The notes: generated by a model not told the origin, from the letters alone. Shown: positions 25,563-33,762, counted from the first letter of the stretch. The stretch: 64,000 nt of DNA from Thermodesulfobacteriota bacterium (GCA_026415325.1 JAOAHH010000134.1:1-64000), one strand, 5' to 3'. Program-made: numbers and translations.

Positions 25563-26330
25563 ATGAACACACCGGCCCGACCACATATCATGACCGAACA
25601 TCTCACCGTCCATTACGGTCGTCAGCGGGTGCTGCAAGATATCAGCCTTGCGATACCCGACCGGCAGATTACGGCAATCATCGGCCCGTCGGGCTGCGGT
25701 AAAACGACACTTCTCAAATCCTTCAACCGGCTCATCGAGCTGCAGGAAAACGTGCGCGTGAGCGGTAAAGTGCTGGTTGACGGTGAAAACATCTTTGACC
25801 CGCAAATCGATGTAACCCGATTGCGGAAAAAAATGGGGCTCTTGCTGCAACGGCCCCAGGTGTTGCCCATGTCGATTTTCGACAACGTTGCATACGGCCG
25901 TCGGATTCACGGATGCAAAAACCGGCGGCTGCTCGGCGAAATCGTGGAAAAATACCTTACCATGGCAGGACTGTGGGATGAAGTGCGTGACCGGTTGCAC
26001 GGCCCTGCATCCCAACTCTCTATTGGTCAGCAGCAGCGGCTCTGTCTTGCGCGCGCCCTTGCCGTCGAACCGGAAATCATTCTGTGCGACGAACCGACCT
26101 CAGCGCTCGACCCGGCATCGACCCAACACATCGAGCAGATTTTCATGGAGTTGAAAAAGGACTATACGATCGTGATCGTCACCCATATTCTGCGGCAGGC
26201 ACGGCGGCTTGCCGACCATGTATTGTTTTTGTATCTTGGAGAACTTGTCGAACACGGCCCCGCACACCGGATTTTCGACACCCCCCAGCAAGCCCGAACA
26301 CGCGACTACATCTTAGGGATTATCAGTTAG
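25563..26330 (+). CDS. pstB: PstB-like ABC transporter ATPase
   Basis: 255 residues. Walker A GPSGCGKTT (about 40-48), Walker B ILCDEPTSALDP, H-loop VTHILRQ. It keeps PstB features (FNRLIEL, DNVAYG, YLGELVEHGP) but differs at spots nearly invariant in PstB: LLQRPQVLP where FQKPNPFP is expected, and signature LSIGQQQR for LSGGQQQR. It would power the PstCA-like channel. GAGGAGG precedes the ATG. Its TAG stop interlocks with the stop of the convergent lipoprotein gene. No phoU follows, unlike most pst operons. Confidence 0.88.
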   Translation: MNTPARPHIMTEHLTVHYGRQRVLQDISLAIPDRQITAIIGPSGCGKTTLLKSFNRLIELQENVRVSGKVLVDGENIFDPQIDVTRLRKKMGLLLQRPQVLPMSIFDNVAYGRRIHGCKNRRLLGEIVEKYLTMAGLWDEVRDRLHGPASQLSIGQQQRLCLARALAVEPEIILCDEPTSALDPASTQHIEQIFMELKKDYTIVIVTHILRQARRLADHVLFLYLGELVEHGPAHRIFDTPQQARTRDYILGIIS

Positions 26331-27136
26331 AAAGGATTATGTTTGAGCACAAAACCTTCTTCCGTACCCGATAGGATGGTTGTTTTGCCGACAGGGAATT
26401 CCGATTGTGTCACCGGGTTATTGTCGCCGGTTGCCATCAGCGAAAGAGGATAGCCGTAGCGCCCCGTTGCGTGCTCAATACTTTCGATATAGAACAGTAC
26501 CGGCCACCAGTGTCGGTCACGCGATGAGAGCAAGTCTGGTGCCAGTGCCGTCACATCAAAGTTATGTGCATGGGACAAGCTGCTGTTTGTTGAAGGAACC
26601 GGGTCATCGGTATTGAGATAGGCTTCGGCAAAATCAGCACCTTCCCCAAAGCGCCGCTGCCCGTATGTCCAGTCAACAAAACCCTTTCCGGTAAACGGAT
26701 CAAGAAATGTCAAATGTACCCATGCAGTGCCGCCGTTTGTGCGGTAGGCATCGCACACTCCCTGCACCACAAATGAGCCGACGCTATGACCGATGAGCTG
26801 GATCCTATCATAACAATATGCTGCGGCAGCAAGTTGCTCGCCGATGTATCTGCCGATAGCAAGTCCTGTTGTTGATGCCGATGCTTTATCGGCAGCATAT
26901 CGGCCCCAGTCGTATGCCACGATATCCCATGCGTCTAAATCTGCAATTACTGCCTGAACCTTTGCAATCAGCTCGGCAGGCCAGTCTGTAGCCGTATCTC
27001 CGCTGCCGTGAACAAGCACAAGTAAATATCGTGTGCTTTTTGTTTGGGGAGGAAAAGGATCGGGCGTTATATTGCCGGTGCAGGCTGATAAAAAGCAGCA
27101 AAGTAAAATAACGAAAAAAAGAATTCTACTGTCCAT
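26327..27136 (-). CDS. Lipoprotein with alpha/beta-hydrolase fold
   Basis: 269 residues. A lipoprotein signal peptide with lipobox LSAC (Cys19) is followed by a hydrolase core: strand with LVHGSGDTATDW (oxyanion side), nucleophile elbow GHSVG with Ser118, an Asp in LTFLDPFTG and a late His as candidates for the triad. It should be membrane-anchored, facing the periplasm or surface. Substrate unknown; the AWDIVAYDWGRYA pattern is lipase/esterase-like. Convergent with pstB; stop codons share bases. Confidence 0.75.
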   Translation of the reverse strand: MDSRILFFVILLCCFLSACTGNITPDPFPPQTKSTRYLLVLVHGSGDTATDWPAELIAKVQAVIADLDAWDIVAYDWGRYAADKASASTTGLAIGRYIGEQLAAAAYCYDRIQLIGHSVGSFVVQGVCDAYRTNGGTAWVHLTFLDPFTGKGFVDWTYGQRRFGEGADFAEAYLNTDDPVPSTNSSLSHAHNFDVTALAPDLLSSRDRHWWPVLFYIESIEHATGRYGYPLSLMATGDNNPVTQSEFPVGKTTILSGTEEGFVLKHNPF

Positions 27137-27181
27137 ACTATCTAATTTTGTTATCTTACATAGTATCCTTTAGCTTCATGT

Positions 27182-28543
27182 TCAAACTGCCAGGTTTTTT
27201 AAAACGTTACGAGCAAAGGTACTGAGGGTATCGTCGCGCGCGCCCATGATCGCAATTACGTCGCCCGGTTGGGCTAGTGTAGCAACCGCTTTGAGGGCAT
27301 CGCTACGCTCTGGTGTAGAAAACAGGCGCGGCCCCTTGATCTCAGCAAGCAGGTCTTCGGATGAGATGCTGCGGTCTGCAGTGCCGCCCGCATCGTAAAT
27401 TTTCAGACACATAAGCACATCGCGGTACCGCATGCCGGCGCTGAATGCTTCTGCAAGCTCCCGAAGCAAAAACCGTGTCGGACCATAGCCATGGGGTTGG
27501 AAAATTACGATGAGCCGTTTGCCGAGCATCCTGAGCGCTGCGAGCGATGCCGCAATTTTGTTGGGATTGTGCGCGAAATCGTCAATAACCGTGATGCCCC
27601 CCTTACTCCCTACACGTTCAAGCCGCCGCCGGATACCACGAAACCGTCCAAGTCCTCGGGCAATTACCGGCAAGGGAATATCAAGCGACAATCCAACGGC
27701 AATCGCGGCAAGCGCATTTTCAATATTGTGCAACCCTGGTACCCGCAGCGTGAAGTCTATATCGCCCACCGAAAAAGTACTGACGGCAGCAGAGCAGCTG
27801 ATGTGGCAAGGGGCAACGTCGCACGAATCTTCCATGCCGAACGTTACGACATTGGGAGCGTGAAGCGCACGGGAATTTTTACAGCATGCATTCAGAATCA
27901 ACCGCCGCTGCGTATTGTCGGCAAAGGAGCGAAACAAAGTCATGAGTTCCTCGAGTTTTTTGTGATCCTTTGAAATATTGGTGATAACGGCGATGCAGGG
28001 GTGAAAATGAACAATGGTACCGTCGCTTTCGTCAACCTCGGAGACCAGTATGTTTGATGTGCCGTTTTTGGCATTGCCGATCCGGTCGTATCGAACGTAC
28101 TGTCTGATAATGCCGCCGTTGATCACGGTCGGGTCTTTGCCTGCTGCATCGAGCACCGACGCAACCATACCGGTCACCGTCGTTTTGCCGCTGGTGCCAG
28201 CTATGCCAATCCCGAACGCCTCATTGAACTGTGAAGCAAGCAGCTCGGCGCGGTGCCGGATCGGAATATGTCGGGTGCGTGCTTGTTGCACCTCAGGATT
28301 ATCCTGCTCAATCGCGCTTGACACCACCAGCATATCCACATCAGGGAGCGAGCCTGTTGTTTGAGAAAATAACTGTATGCCCTGCCGCCTGAGCTTTCCG
28401 AACAGACGCAGATTCTGTTTTCGGTCAAAGGATCGGTCAGATCCGCCGACCCAGTTGCCGCGGGCTTTTATGACATGTGCCAGTGCACTCATGCCGCTGC
28501 CGCCGATGCCTGAAAAATAATATTTCTGTACACTCTTCATCAT
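27182..28543 (-). CDS. MurC/Mpl-family UDP-N-acetylmuramate ligase
   Basis: 453 residues from ATG 28543 (or 28540). Mur ligase architecture: a Rossmann-like UDP-MurNAc domain opening with FSGIGGSGMSALA, an ATPase domain with GTSGKTT (116-122) and EVDESDG, HNIENALAAI, and a C-terminal domain with DDFAHNPNKI and FQPHGYGPTR. It joins an amino acid or peptide to UDP-MurNAc. DFAH and isolation from the dcw cluster lean towards Mpl (murein tripeptide recycling) but do not settle it; ISKDHKK replaces the MurC-typical EADHMD. Confidence 0.82.
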   Translation of the reverse strand: MMKSVQKYYFSGIGGSGMSALAHVIKARGNWVGGSDRSFDRKQNLRLFGKLRRQGIQLFSQTTGSLPDVDMLVVSSAIEQDNPEVQQARTRHIPIRHRAELLASQFNEAFGIGIAGTSGKTTVTGMVASVLDAAGKDPTVINGGIIRQYVRYDRIGNAKNGTSNILVSEVDESDGTIVHFHPCIAVITNISKDHKKLEELMTLFRSFADNTQRRLILNACCKNSRALHAPNVVTFGMEDSCDVAPCHISCSAAVSTFSVGDIDFTLRVPGLHNIENALAAIAVGLSLDIPLPVIARGLGRFRGIRRRLERVGSKGGITVIDDFAHNPNKIAASLAALRMLGKRLIVIFQPHGYGPTRFLLRELAEAFSAGMRYRDVLMCLKIYDAGGTADRSISSEDLLAEIKGPRLFSTPERSDALKAVATLAQPGDVIAIMGARDDTLSTFARNVLKNLAV

Positions 28544-28580
28544 ATGTCCGATAAGGCAGATAACCGCAGATGGAGTACGC

Positions 28581-28608
28581 TTGACAGTTTTGTTTAAATT
28601 CGGATAAA
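28581..28608 (+). promoter_or_regulatory. Promoter of the REC-PAS-DHp gene
   Basis: TTGACA (28581-28586) and GATAAA (28603-28608) separated by 16 bp, in the divergent intergenic region, about 65 nt before the ATG at 28678. Confidence 0.5.
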
Positions 28609-28677
28609 ACTCGTTCGTTGCGTTAAGCTCGTTTATAAACCATACCACAGAATATTGGAATACAAAAAGGGGGCTCT

Positions 28678-29793
28678 ATGAAGCGGGCACTTATTGTTGA
28701 TAACGATCCTCTTATCGTTGAACTGATCGGCAGCATCCTCGAAGAACAGGGCATCTCTGTCACCCGCGCCTATGGCGGACTTGATGCGCTGGCGCTTTTG
28801 AAAAAGGAGACATTCGATATTGTGTTTTTGGATCTTGTCATGCCCCGCGTCGGCGGTGACCGCATCTGTAAGTTCATTAAACAATCCCCTCAGCATACGG
28901 GCACGCTTGTTGTGATCGTGAGCGCGGTTGCACTGGAAGCAAAAACAAAGATAGCCGAGCTGCACCCCGATGCATGCATCGCCAAAGCTGCCTATCCGGT
29001 CCTAAAAGACAACATCCTGAAAACGCTTAACATTCTGCGCTCTGGACAGCATGACGGCAGCATGGTCTGCGCCTCCGACGGCGTTCACAGCCGCCAAATT
29101 GTTCAGGAGCTGCTCTTTGCGCAACGCCACTTCGAGGCGATCCTCAACAGTATGCGTGAAGCAGTCATCGAACTTGACAATGACAATATGATCACGTATG
29201 TCAACCCATCGGCGCAGGCGCTGCTGGGCAAAAAAGAGTGGGAGTTGATCGGCAGAAGTTTCATCGATGGCTTCCCTGATGACAAAGCTCAGGAAGTCAA
29301 GGCAGCGCTGCGGGAAATTGCCGGCGGTTCAAAAAAAACGACCGATATTGTTCTTCAGTATACCGACCGTGAATATACCCTGTCGTTGACCGGTGTCGTC
29401 CGGGACGGCGAGATGATCGGAACAACCGTCGTGGTGAACGATTTGACTGAAAAAAGGCTCCTGGAGCAGGAGCGCGCACTGCGCGAGCGTCTCATTGGCG
29501 TTATCGAAATGGCAGGCGCTGCTGCGCACGAACTCAATCAGCCGCTTGCCGTCATTTCAGGCCATGCAGAGTTACTCCTACGGGAAGCTGAACGAGGGGA
29601 AGGGGATATGGTAAAAAGAGCAGCGGCAATCCTTGAGCAGATCGAGCGGCTCGGCAATCTGACCAGAAAATTCACCAGTATTGTCGCCTATAAAACAAAA
29701 GCATACGGCGCCAATATTAGAATCGTCGATATCGACAAAGCTGCACAGCCGGATGGTATTCATACTGTTAAAATTAAAGGGCTGTGGGAATAA
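28678..29793 (+). CDS. REC-PAS-DHp signalling protein lacking a kinase ATPase domain
   Basis: 371 residues. Receiver domain 1-120 with Asp8/Asp10, phosphoacceptor Asp52 and Lys103. PAS domain about 145-260. A HisKA-type dimerisation helix follows with His284 in AAHELNQPLA. After about 345 it ends without the N, G1 or G2 boxes of HATPase_c. It cannot autophosphorylate as an ordinary kinase; either another kinase phosphorylates it or it is a dimeric receiver. The clean stop and regular tail (VDIDKAA) suggest a genuine form rather than recent truncation. An HPt gene follows after 33 nt, forming a split phosphorelay. AAGGGGG precedes the ATG. Confidence 0.87.
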   Translation: MKRALIVDNDPLIVELIGSILEEQGISVTRAYGGLDALALLKKETFDIVFLDLVMPRVGGDRICKFIKQSPQHTGTLVVIVSAVALEAKTKIAELHPDACIAKAAYPVLKDNILKTLNILRSGQHDGSMVCASDGVHSRQIVQELLFAQRHFEAILNSMREAVIELDNDNMITYVNPSAQALLGKKEWELIGRSFIDGFPDDKAQEVKAALREIAGGSKKTTDIVLQYTDREYTLSLTGVVRDGEMIGTTVVVNDLTEKRLLEQERALRERLIGVIEMAGAAAHELNQPLAVISGHAELLLREAERGEGDMVKRAAAILEQIERLGNLTRKFTSIVAYKTKAYGANIRIVDIDKAAQPDGIHTVKIKGLWE

Positions 29794-29826
29794 TATGCGC
29801 ATGAACATCCATGCGGGAGGGAGCGT

Positions 29827-30156
29827 ATGAACCTTCAGGAACTAGCTGATCGGATCGGCCTTGAGGAACAGGAACTGCGGGAGATGCTCGAAATTTTTTT
29901 GCGCTCCGGAGGCCATGACCTTGCAGCGCTCGAGTCAGCACTTGCAGCCGGCGATGCCCAGCGGGCACATGAAGCATCACATTCGCTCAAAGGTTCTGCG
30001 GGCAGCCTTGGGCTTGACCGGATTTACCAGCTTGCAAAAGCAATCGACGATAAGGATCGGCAGGGTATTCTCGACGGGCTTGACACGCTCGTAAAAGAAC
30101 TACGGGCAGAATATGAAGCATTGGCAGAAGCCGTGCGCATCGCGGCCAATCCTTAA
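29827..30156 (+). CDS. HPt (histidine phosphotransfer) domain protein
   Basis: 109 residues, a single four-helix HPt domain with phosphorylatable His52 in SHSLKGSAGSLGL. It would shuttle phosphate between receivers, most simply the upstream REC-PAS-DHp protein and an unlinked partner. GGGAGGGAG lies before the ATG. Its stop and that of the convergent gene are both read from TTAA at 30153-30156. Confidence 0.92.
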   Translation: MNLQELADRIGLEEQELREMLEIFLRSGGHDLAALESALAAGDAQRAHEASHSLKGSAGSLGLDRIYQLAKAIDDKDRQGILDGLDTLVKELRAEYEALAEAVRIAANP

Positions 30157-30461
30157 GCATCCGGCGCGGTGGGCACAGGCTCGTGGGGAGGCGACTGGAG
30201 CGGCTCTTTTGTAAAGAGCTTTTTGATGTCAGGCTTCAGCCCCGAGGTATCGATGGGAAGGCGCTGTAATGCCTCAATGAGCACATCGATTTTTTCAGAA
30301 AGATGCAAGTGCCGATCAAGAAAGATCCGGTATTTGCCTCCGACTTTACACATACCGCTCTCGATTGCATAGGAATATTTCTTCAGATTCACGACACTGA
30401 CTGTCACGCCGCATGTTTCTGCGAGGCGTTGCAATTCCTGAAACAATTCCGACTCTTTCAT
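30153..30461 (-). CDS. Small conserved-looking protein of unknown function
   Basis: 102 residues from ATG 30461, chosen because GAGGA lies 5 nt upstream. A mixed alpha/beta core (ESELFQELQRLAETC; GKYRIFLDRHLHLSEKIDVLIEAL) is followed by a proline-rich tail. No signal peptide or membrane segment. It begins 7 nt after the isomerase gene and is probably co-translated with it. I do not recognise a family with confidence. Confidence 0.7.
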   Translation of the reverse strand: MKESELFQELQRLAETCGVTVSVVNLKKYSYAIESGMCKVGGKYRIFLDRHLHLSEKIDVLIEALQRLPIDTSGLKPDIKKLFTKEPLQSPPHEPVPTAPDA

Positions 30462-30468
30462 CGTTTCC

Positions 30469-31212
30469 TCACAAAGACTCCCACATATGGCGCAGCTTGC
30501 AACTGCTGGTGATAAGATGATCAGGTCGAACTTCGATGGTGATGGTTTTATCAAACCCTTTTTGCTTCAACGCTCCCAGCATAGGAATAAAATCAATCGT
30601 CCCTTCACCAAGCGGCAGGTGCAGGTCATCAGCAGCACTGTTGCCACCCCGATTGTCATGGATGTGTACATGGTGAATCCGCTCAAAACAGTTCCCGGTA
30701 AAATCAAGCGCCGTATTGCACTGCGTCATGAGCGCACCGTGACCGATATCTAACGTCATCCCGAGCGTATCGAGCAATGCAAGCGCATCAGCAAAATCTG
30801 AAAAGCGCTCGCTCAGGTTTTCGATACAGAGCATAATATCGCGTTCGGCCGCATATCCGGCCATTTCGCGCAACAGCTCGAGCTTTGCTGGCAGGTGCTT
30901 GTGGGGGATAAATCTCCTGTCAAGCCAAAAATGAATGGTGCACAGCCGTATCGCAAGTTCACGGGCACCGTCAAGCATTGCTTTGATCCGCGGCAGGTAA
31001 TCTCGCCGGAGCAGGTCAGGGTCGGTTGCCGCGCCTTCTTCAGGGCCATGGGCAAGATACATAATCCCGTATGCATCATGAATGCGTTTGAGGTGGTCAA
31101 GATCTGAGGCAAACGAGGCTGCATTAAGGATACTGATCTCGGCAATGTGAAATCCTGCCTGCGCAATAAACTCGACATCGTGTACGCTATGTGCTCTACC
31201 GCCGACAATCAT
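30469..31212 (-). CDS. Sugar phosphate isomerase/epimerase-type TIM-barrel protein
   Basis: 247 residues from ATG 31212. It belongs to the xylose isomerase-like TIM-barrel family (AP-endonuclease-2 type): CIENLSERF, LDIGHG, HHVHIHDNRGG and TITIEVRP supply the Glu, Asp and His metal ligands in the order expected. It likely isomerises or epimerises a small sugar or keto acid, or has endonuclease-like activity; the substrate is not readable. The start overlaps, as ATGA, the end of a possible 16-codon leader, and an inverted repeat lies just upstream. Confidence 0.8.
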   Translation of the reverse strand: MIVGGRAHSVHDVEFIAQAGFHIAEISILNAASFASDLDHLKRIHDAYGIMYLAHGPEEGAATDPDLLRRDYLPRIKAMLDGARELAIRLCTIHFWLDRRFIPHKHLPAKLELLREMAGYAAERDIMLCIENLSERFSDFADALALLDTLGMTLDIGHGALMTQCNTALDFTGNCFERIHHVHIHDNRGGNSAADDLHLPLGEGTIDFIPMLGALKQKGFDKTITIEVRPDHLITSSCKLRHMWESL

Positions 31213-31259
31213 AGCAACACCCTGCATGTAATTATGCATGCAGGGCTGTTTTTAAGCAA
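31209..31259 (-). other. Possible leader ORF and hairpin ahead of the isomerase gene
   Basis: On the minus strand a GGAGG site lies 8 nt before a TTG that opens a 16-codon frame ending in TGA, which overlaps the isomerase ATG as ATGA. Inside this frame CCCTGCATG (31237-31245 on the minus strand) and CATGCAGGG (31220-31228) form a perfect 9-bp inverted repeat with an 8-nt loop, which would hide the AGGG upstream of the isomerase start. This could be a translationally coupled attenuator. No codon bias in the leader points to an amino-acid signal. Confidence 0.35.
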
Positions 31260-31297
31260 GGATTTTTCCTCCGCTGCAGGAGGAATCTCACCGGCGC

Positions 31298-32002
31298 TTA
31301 CCGTGCAAAAAAAAGCTCACGCACCCGCGCCTGGCCGCCATCGTTGCCGAACAGCAAGCTATAGAGCTTGACCGCAGGATCGTGGTTCATGACCGTTGTA
31401 TAATACCATTCAAAATCTTCCTGCGAACGGATATGCTCGGTCGGCTCGCACGGCCGAGCGGCATCGACAAGCTCACAATACAGGTCAAGGTATTCGGTGA
31501 ATATACCGAGGGCTTGCCCATCCGCACCCGGTGGTACCCGAACATACACTGAACCGCGGGACATAATATCGTTAATGCGACCCCGGAGGACAAGCGGCTC
31601 CCTGCACAGGTCAGCGTAGCGTTGTTTTATTGCGAGCATGCGTGCTTCAATATTGAGTTCCTGCCACCGTTGTGGTCGCACGGTTGTGTGAATATCAACA
31701 AGAAACGCCCGTTTTGATCCCATCAGGATGGTTTCAGAGGAAAAGGCAGGAAGATACAGCTCGGTGCGGGGAGAAAGAAAGAGCGATCGGGTACAGCGTG
31801 AGGATACCAGCATCGTTGTTGTGAGAACCATTGCTCTGAGAAATCGCTCCGACGAGAATACAGAGCCATCGATTTTGATGAGCCCAAGCGAACGCCATGG
31901 CCGTTCAGGGAACGGGTGGGTGAGAGCAACTGGATCCAGTATGTACCGCGCCTGTAATTTTTCAAGAAAAAGCCTGTGGATGGAAAACAATTCGTCAACC
32001 AT
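31298..32002 (-). CDS. Protein resembling ferredoxin-dependent bilin reductases (FDBR/PcyA-like)
   Basis: 234 residues from ATG 32002. Read against PcyA-type enzymes from memory, several features line up in order: an R/RAM helix (about 50-60), then SLFLSPRTELYLPAF (74-87) like the FPEP-x-LPLFG strand, a following strand with VDIHTT (102-107) like ADLSPT with the catalytic Asp at 103, SVYVRVPPG (151-159) like LFIRPSN, a YLDLY helix (171-175), and a C-terminal HDPAVKLYSLLFG (208-219) plus RELFF end. Such enzymes reduce biliverdin with ferredoxin electrons. Similarity is by pattern, not high identity, and no haem oxygenase or phytochrome gene is seen nearby. It sits 25 nt after the lipoprotein gene. 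Function is a hypothesis. Confidence 0.5.
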   Translation of the reverse strand: MVDELFSIHRLFLEKLQARYILDPVALTHPFPERPWRSLGLIKIDGSVFSSERFLRAMVLTTTMLVSSRCTRSLFLSPRTELYLPAFSSETILMGSKRAFLVDIHTTVRPQRWQELNIEARMLAIKQRYADLCREPLVLRGRINDIMSRGSVYVRVPPGADGQALGIFTEYLDLYCELVDAARPCEPTEHIRSQEDFEWYYTTVMNHDPAVKLYSLLFGNDGGQARVRELFFAR

Positions 32003-32027
32003 AACGGGTATAGTGTTCTGAAGATAA

Positions 32028-32717
32028 TCAATCAGAAGTTGAAGAGAACACGGCGCACACGTTGAGGTCGGTCGAAATTCTGAGATTCTGCAGCGGATTG
32101 TCCTGCACAAACATGTCGCCAATCTGCCAGTATTGAAATATCCAGCCCGATGCCGGCACCGCGGTAAGCGTCACTCTCCTGCATCCGCCGATGTAATGCT
32201 CGCTGCAATCATCGCCACAGGCTATAGCATCAGTGTCAGAAACTACCATGCCGCTTCCTTCCGGCATAACTGCTACGCGCAACAAGGTGCGTTTATAAGC
32301 GGTAAACCGGCCTATTATAGGGCGGGTTGTTTCTGATGTGAGGGATACTGAGCCGGCAATCACAATCTCGGTATCCTCGCCGCCTTGCGAACACACATCA
32401 CGCCGGGTGCTGCCTTTATATACCCCGGTCGTGCGCAACGTGTGATATCGCCATAGCAAAACATACCCGTCTTGCTTCTTTCCAACGATACCTAAAGCGC
32501 AGTAACCTTTATCGCTCCGGACTAAAAGGAGCGGTTCACGAACACTCATCATCACCGTTTCCTGAAAGGCGCTATTATCAACGACCGTGGTGAGTTGCCA
32601 ATCGCCGTTAAGCGTGGATGCAGCTTGAGATTCCTGTTCGCAGCAGGCGGATACGATGTTGACAGTCTGCAGCACGAGTAAGAACCCGACAATCCATACT
32701 CCGATGATCGTCTTCAT
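32028..32717 (-). CDS. Lipoprotein with C-terminal InlB B-repeat-like domain
   Basis: 229 residues. Signal peptide with a VSAC lipobox (Cys25). The middle region looks like a beta-rich lipocalin-like or unclassified domain starting at LNGDWQLTTV. The end (about 155-225) has GSGMVVS, a CGDDC pair, VTLTAVPASGW and FQYW, the pattern of bacterial B-repeat/listeria-type surface repeats. It is probably exported and membrane anchored. It lies between the radical SAM gene (112 nt) and the bilin-reductase-like gene (25 nt), same strand. Confidence 0.72.
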   Translation of the reverse strand: MKTIIGVWIVGFLLVLQTVNIVSACCEQESQAASTLNGDWQLTTVVDNSAFQETVMMSVREPLLLVRSDKGYCALGIVGKKQDGYVLLWRYHTLRTTGVYKGSTRRDVCSQGGEDTEIVIAGSVSLTSETTRPIIGRFTAYKRTLLRVAVMPEGSGMVVSDTDAIACGDDCSEHYIGGCRRVTLTAVPASGWIFQYWQIGDMFVQDNPLQNLRISTDLNVCAVFSSTSD

Positions 32718-32829
32718 AGGTGCTCCGTCCCGGGACCATATAATGAAGCCATCATGTTCAAAATACTACTATACTTTACCGACAAAAACAACCGCCGTTC
32801 TTCTGGAAGACCAAAAGGCAATGTGCTGC

Positions 32830-33735
32830 TCAATCTGCGAAAAAAATTCGCCAGCCAGCGTACAGCGATGTGGGGTGAAAAGACACTGCGGCTGATGCCT
32901 CTGCAATAGGGGTGAAGCCACATTCCGTACATCGGACGGTACCCCGTCGTTTTGCATAACACCCCCGCGTGATGGTGCCATCAGGATCAACATTGATCAA
33001 GACATCCTCACGGCATCGCCAGGTATGCTTCTTCATGGCTGTAAGCGCACTGGATGAGTTAAAAATCGGATAGCCATTCCTTTTGAGCCGGAGAACCGTG
33101 TCAATTGCCTGCATGCGCTCCTGACCGGTAAGCCGCAGATCCTCTTCCCCCTGCGCATACGGATAAAAGAGCTGAACCGTTATGCCGCGAACTGTTGGCA
33201 GATTTCCAAGCATGTGGGCAAGCGGTTCAATGTCTCGCCAGTTTTCTCTGTTTATGGTGTAATGGATAAAGATGTTCCTGTTGCACGCATTACGCAGATT
33301 TTCCCAAACTGTGTCAAACGAATTGCTGCGCAGCCGGTTATGAGTTTCGCGGAGGCCGTCAATGCTCACCCAGATCCGATCAGCAGGAACATCAAGCGGC
33401 ACAGTGCCGTTTGTCGTTAAGCAGACACGGAGAAATAGTGTTTTTGCATGCACGATAAGATCATGCAGCGTTCGGTTGCCGTCACGCCACAACAACGGCT
33501 CCCCGCCTTCAAACACGACAATTTGACAACCGGATTTGCGAAGCTTGTTGAGGAGCAACGCAGCTGTTTCCCAGTGCATGGCGCTACGGGGGTGTTGCGC
33601 ACGGAAATGAAACGGGCAAGCCCTGCACGAAAGGTTGCACTGATATGTCACCTTAAAACTTGCAAGCAAAGGCAGTCGCTGACAAAGCACCATTCGTCGA
33701 CAATAAAAAAAGAAAAGAGTCAGCAACCAGTGCAT
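32830..33735 (-). CDS. Radical SAM protein with SPASM-like C-terminal cysteines
   Basis: 301 residues. The radical SAM cluster site is C33-x3-C37-x2-C40 (CNLSCRAC); SAM-binding FEGGEPLLW lies near 74-82. The end carries four or more Cys (HTWRCRED, RGCYAK, VRCTECG) able to hold an auxiliary cluster, as in SPASM/twitch enzymes that modify peptides or small molecules. It is shorter than HemN-type coproporphyrinogen or haem-opening enzymes and lacks their motif. The start could also be Met15. It is part of the leftward run with a GNAT, a lipoprotein and a bilin-reductase-like gene. Confidence 0.82.
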   Translation of the reverse strand: MHWLLTLFFFYCRRMVLCQRLPLLASFKVTYQCNLSCRACPFHFRAQHPRSAMHWETAALLLNKLRKSGCQIVVFEGGEPLLWRDGNRTLHDLIVHAKTLFLRVCLTTNGTVPLDVPADRIWVSIDGLRETHNRLRSNSFDTVWENLRNACNRNIFIHYTINRENWRDIEPLAHMLGNLPTVRGITVQLFYPYAQGEEDLRLTGQERMQAIDTVLRLKRNGYPIFNSSSALTAMKKHTWRCREDVLINVDPDGTITRGCYAKRRGTVRCTECGFTPIAEASAAVSFHPTSLYAGWRIFFAD

Positions 33736-33762
33736 ATGTATCGCACAACGCCCACCGCATCG

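Noticed and set aside
31267-31284. TCCTCC-GCTGCA-GGAGGA inverted repeat
   Set aside because: Six-bp arms that include a plausible GGAGG ribosome site and no U tract; could be chance, so not listed as a terminator.
32830-33735. Radical SAM protein as a HemN/ChuW-type haem-opening enzyme
   Set aside because: Too short, and its cluster motif and C-terminal Cys set resemble SPASM/twitch enzymes; the haem link is left as a low-weight hypothesis only.
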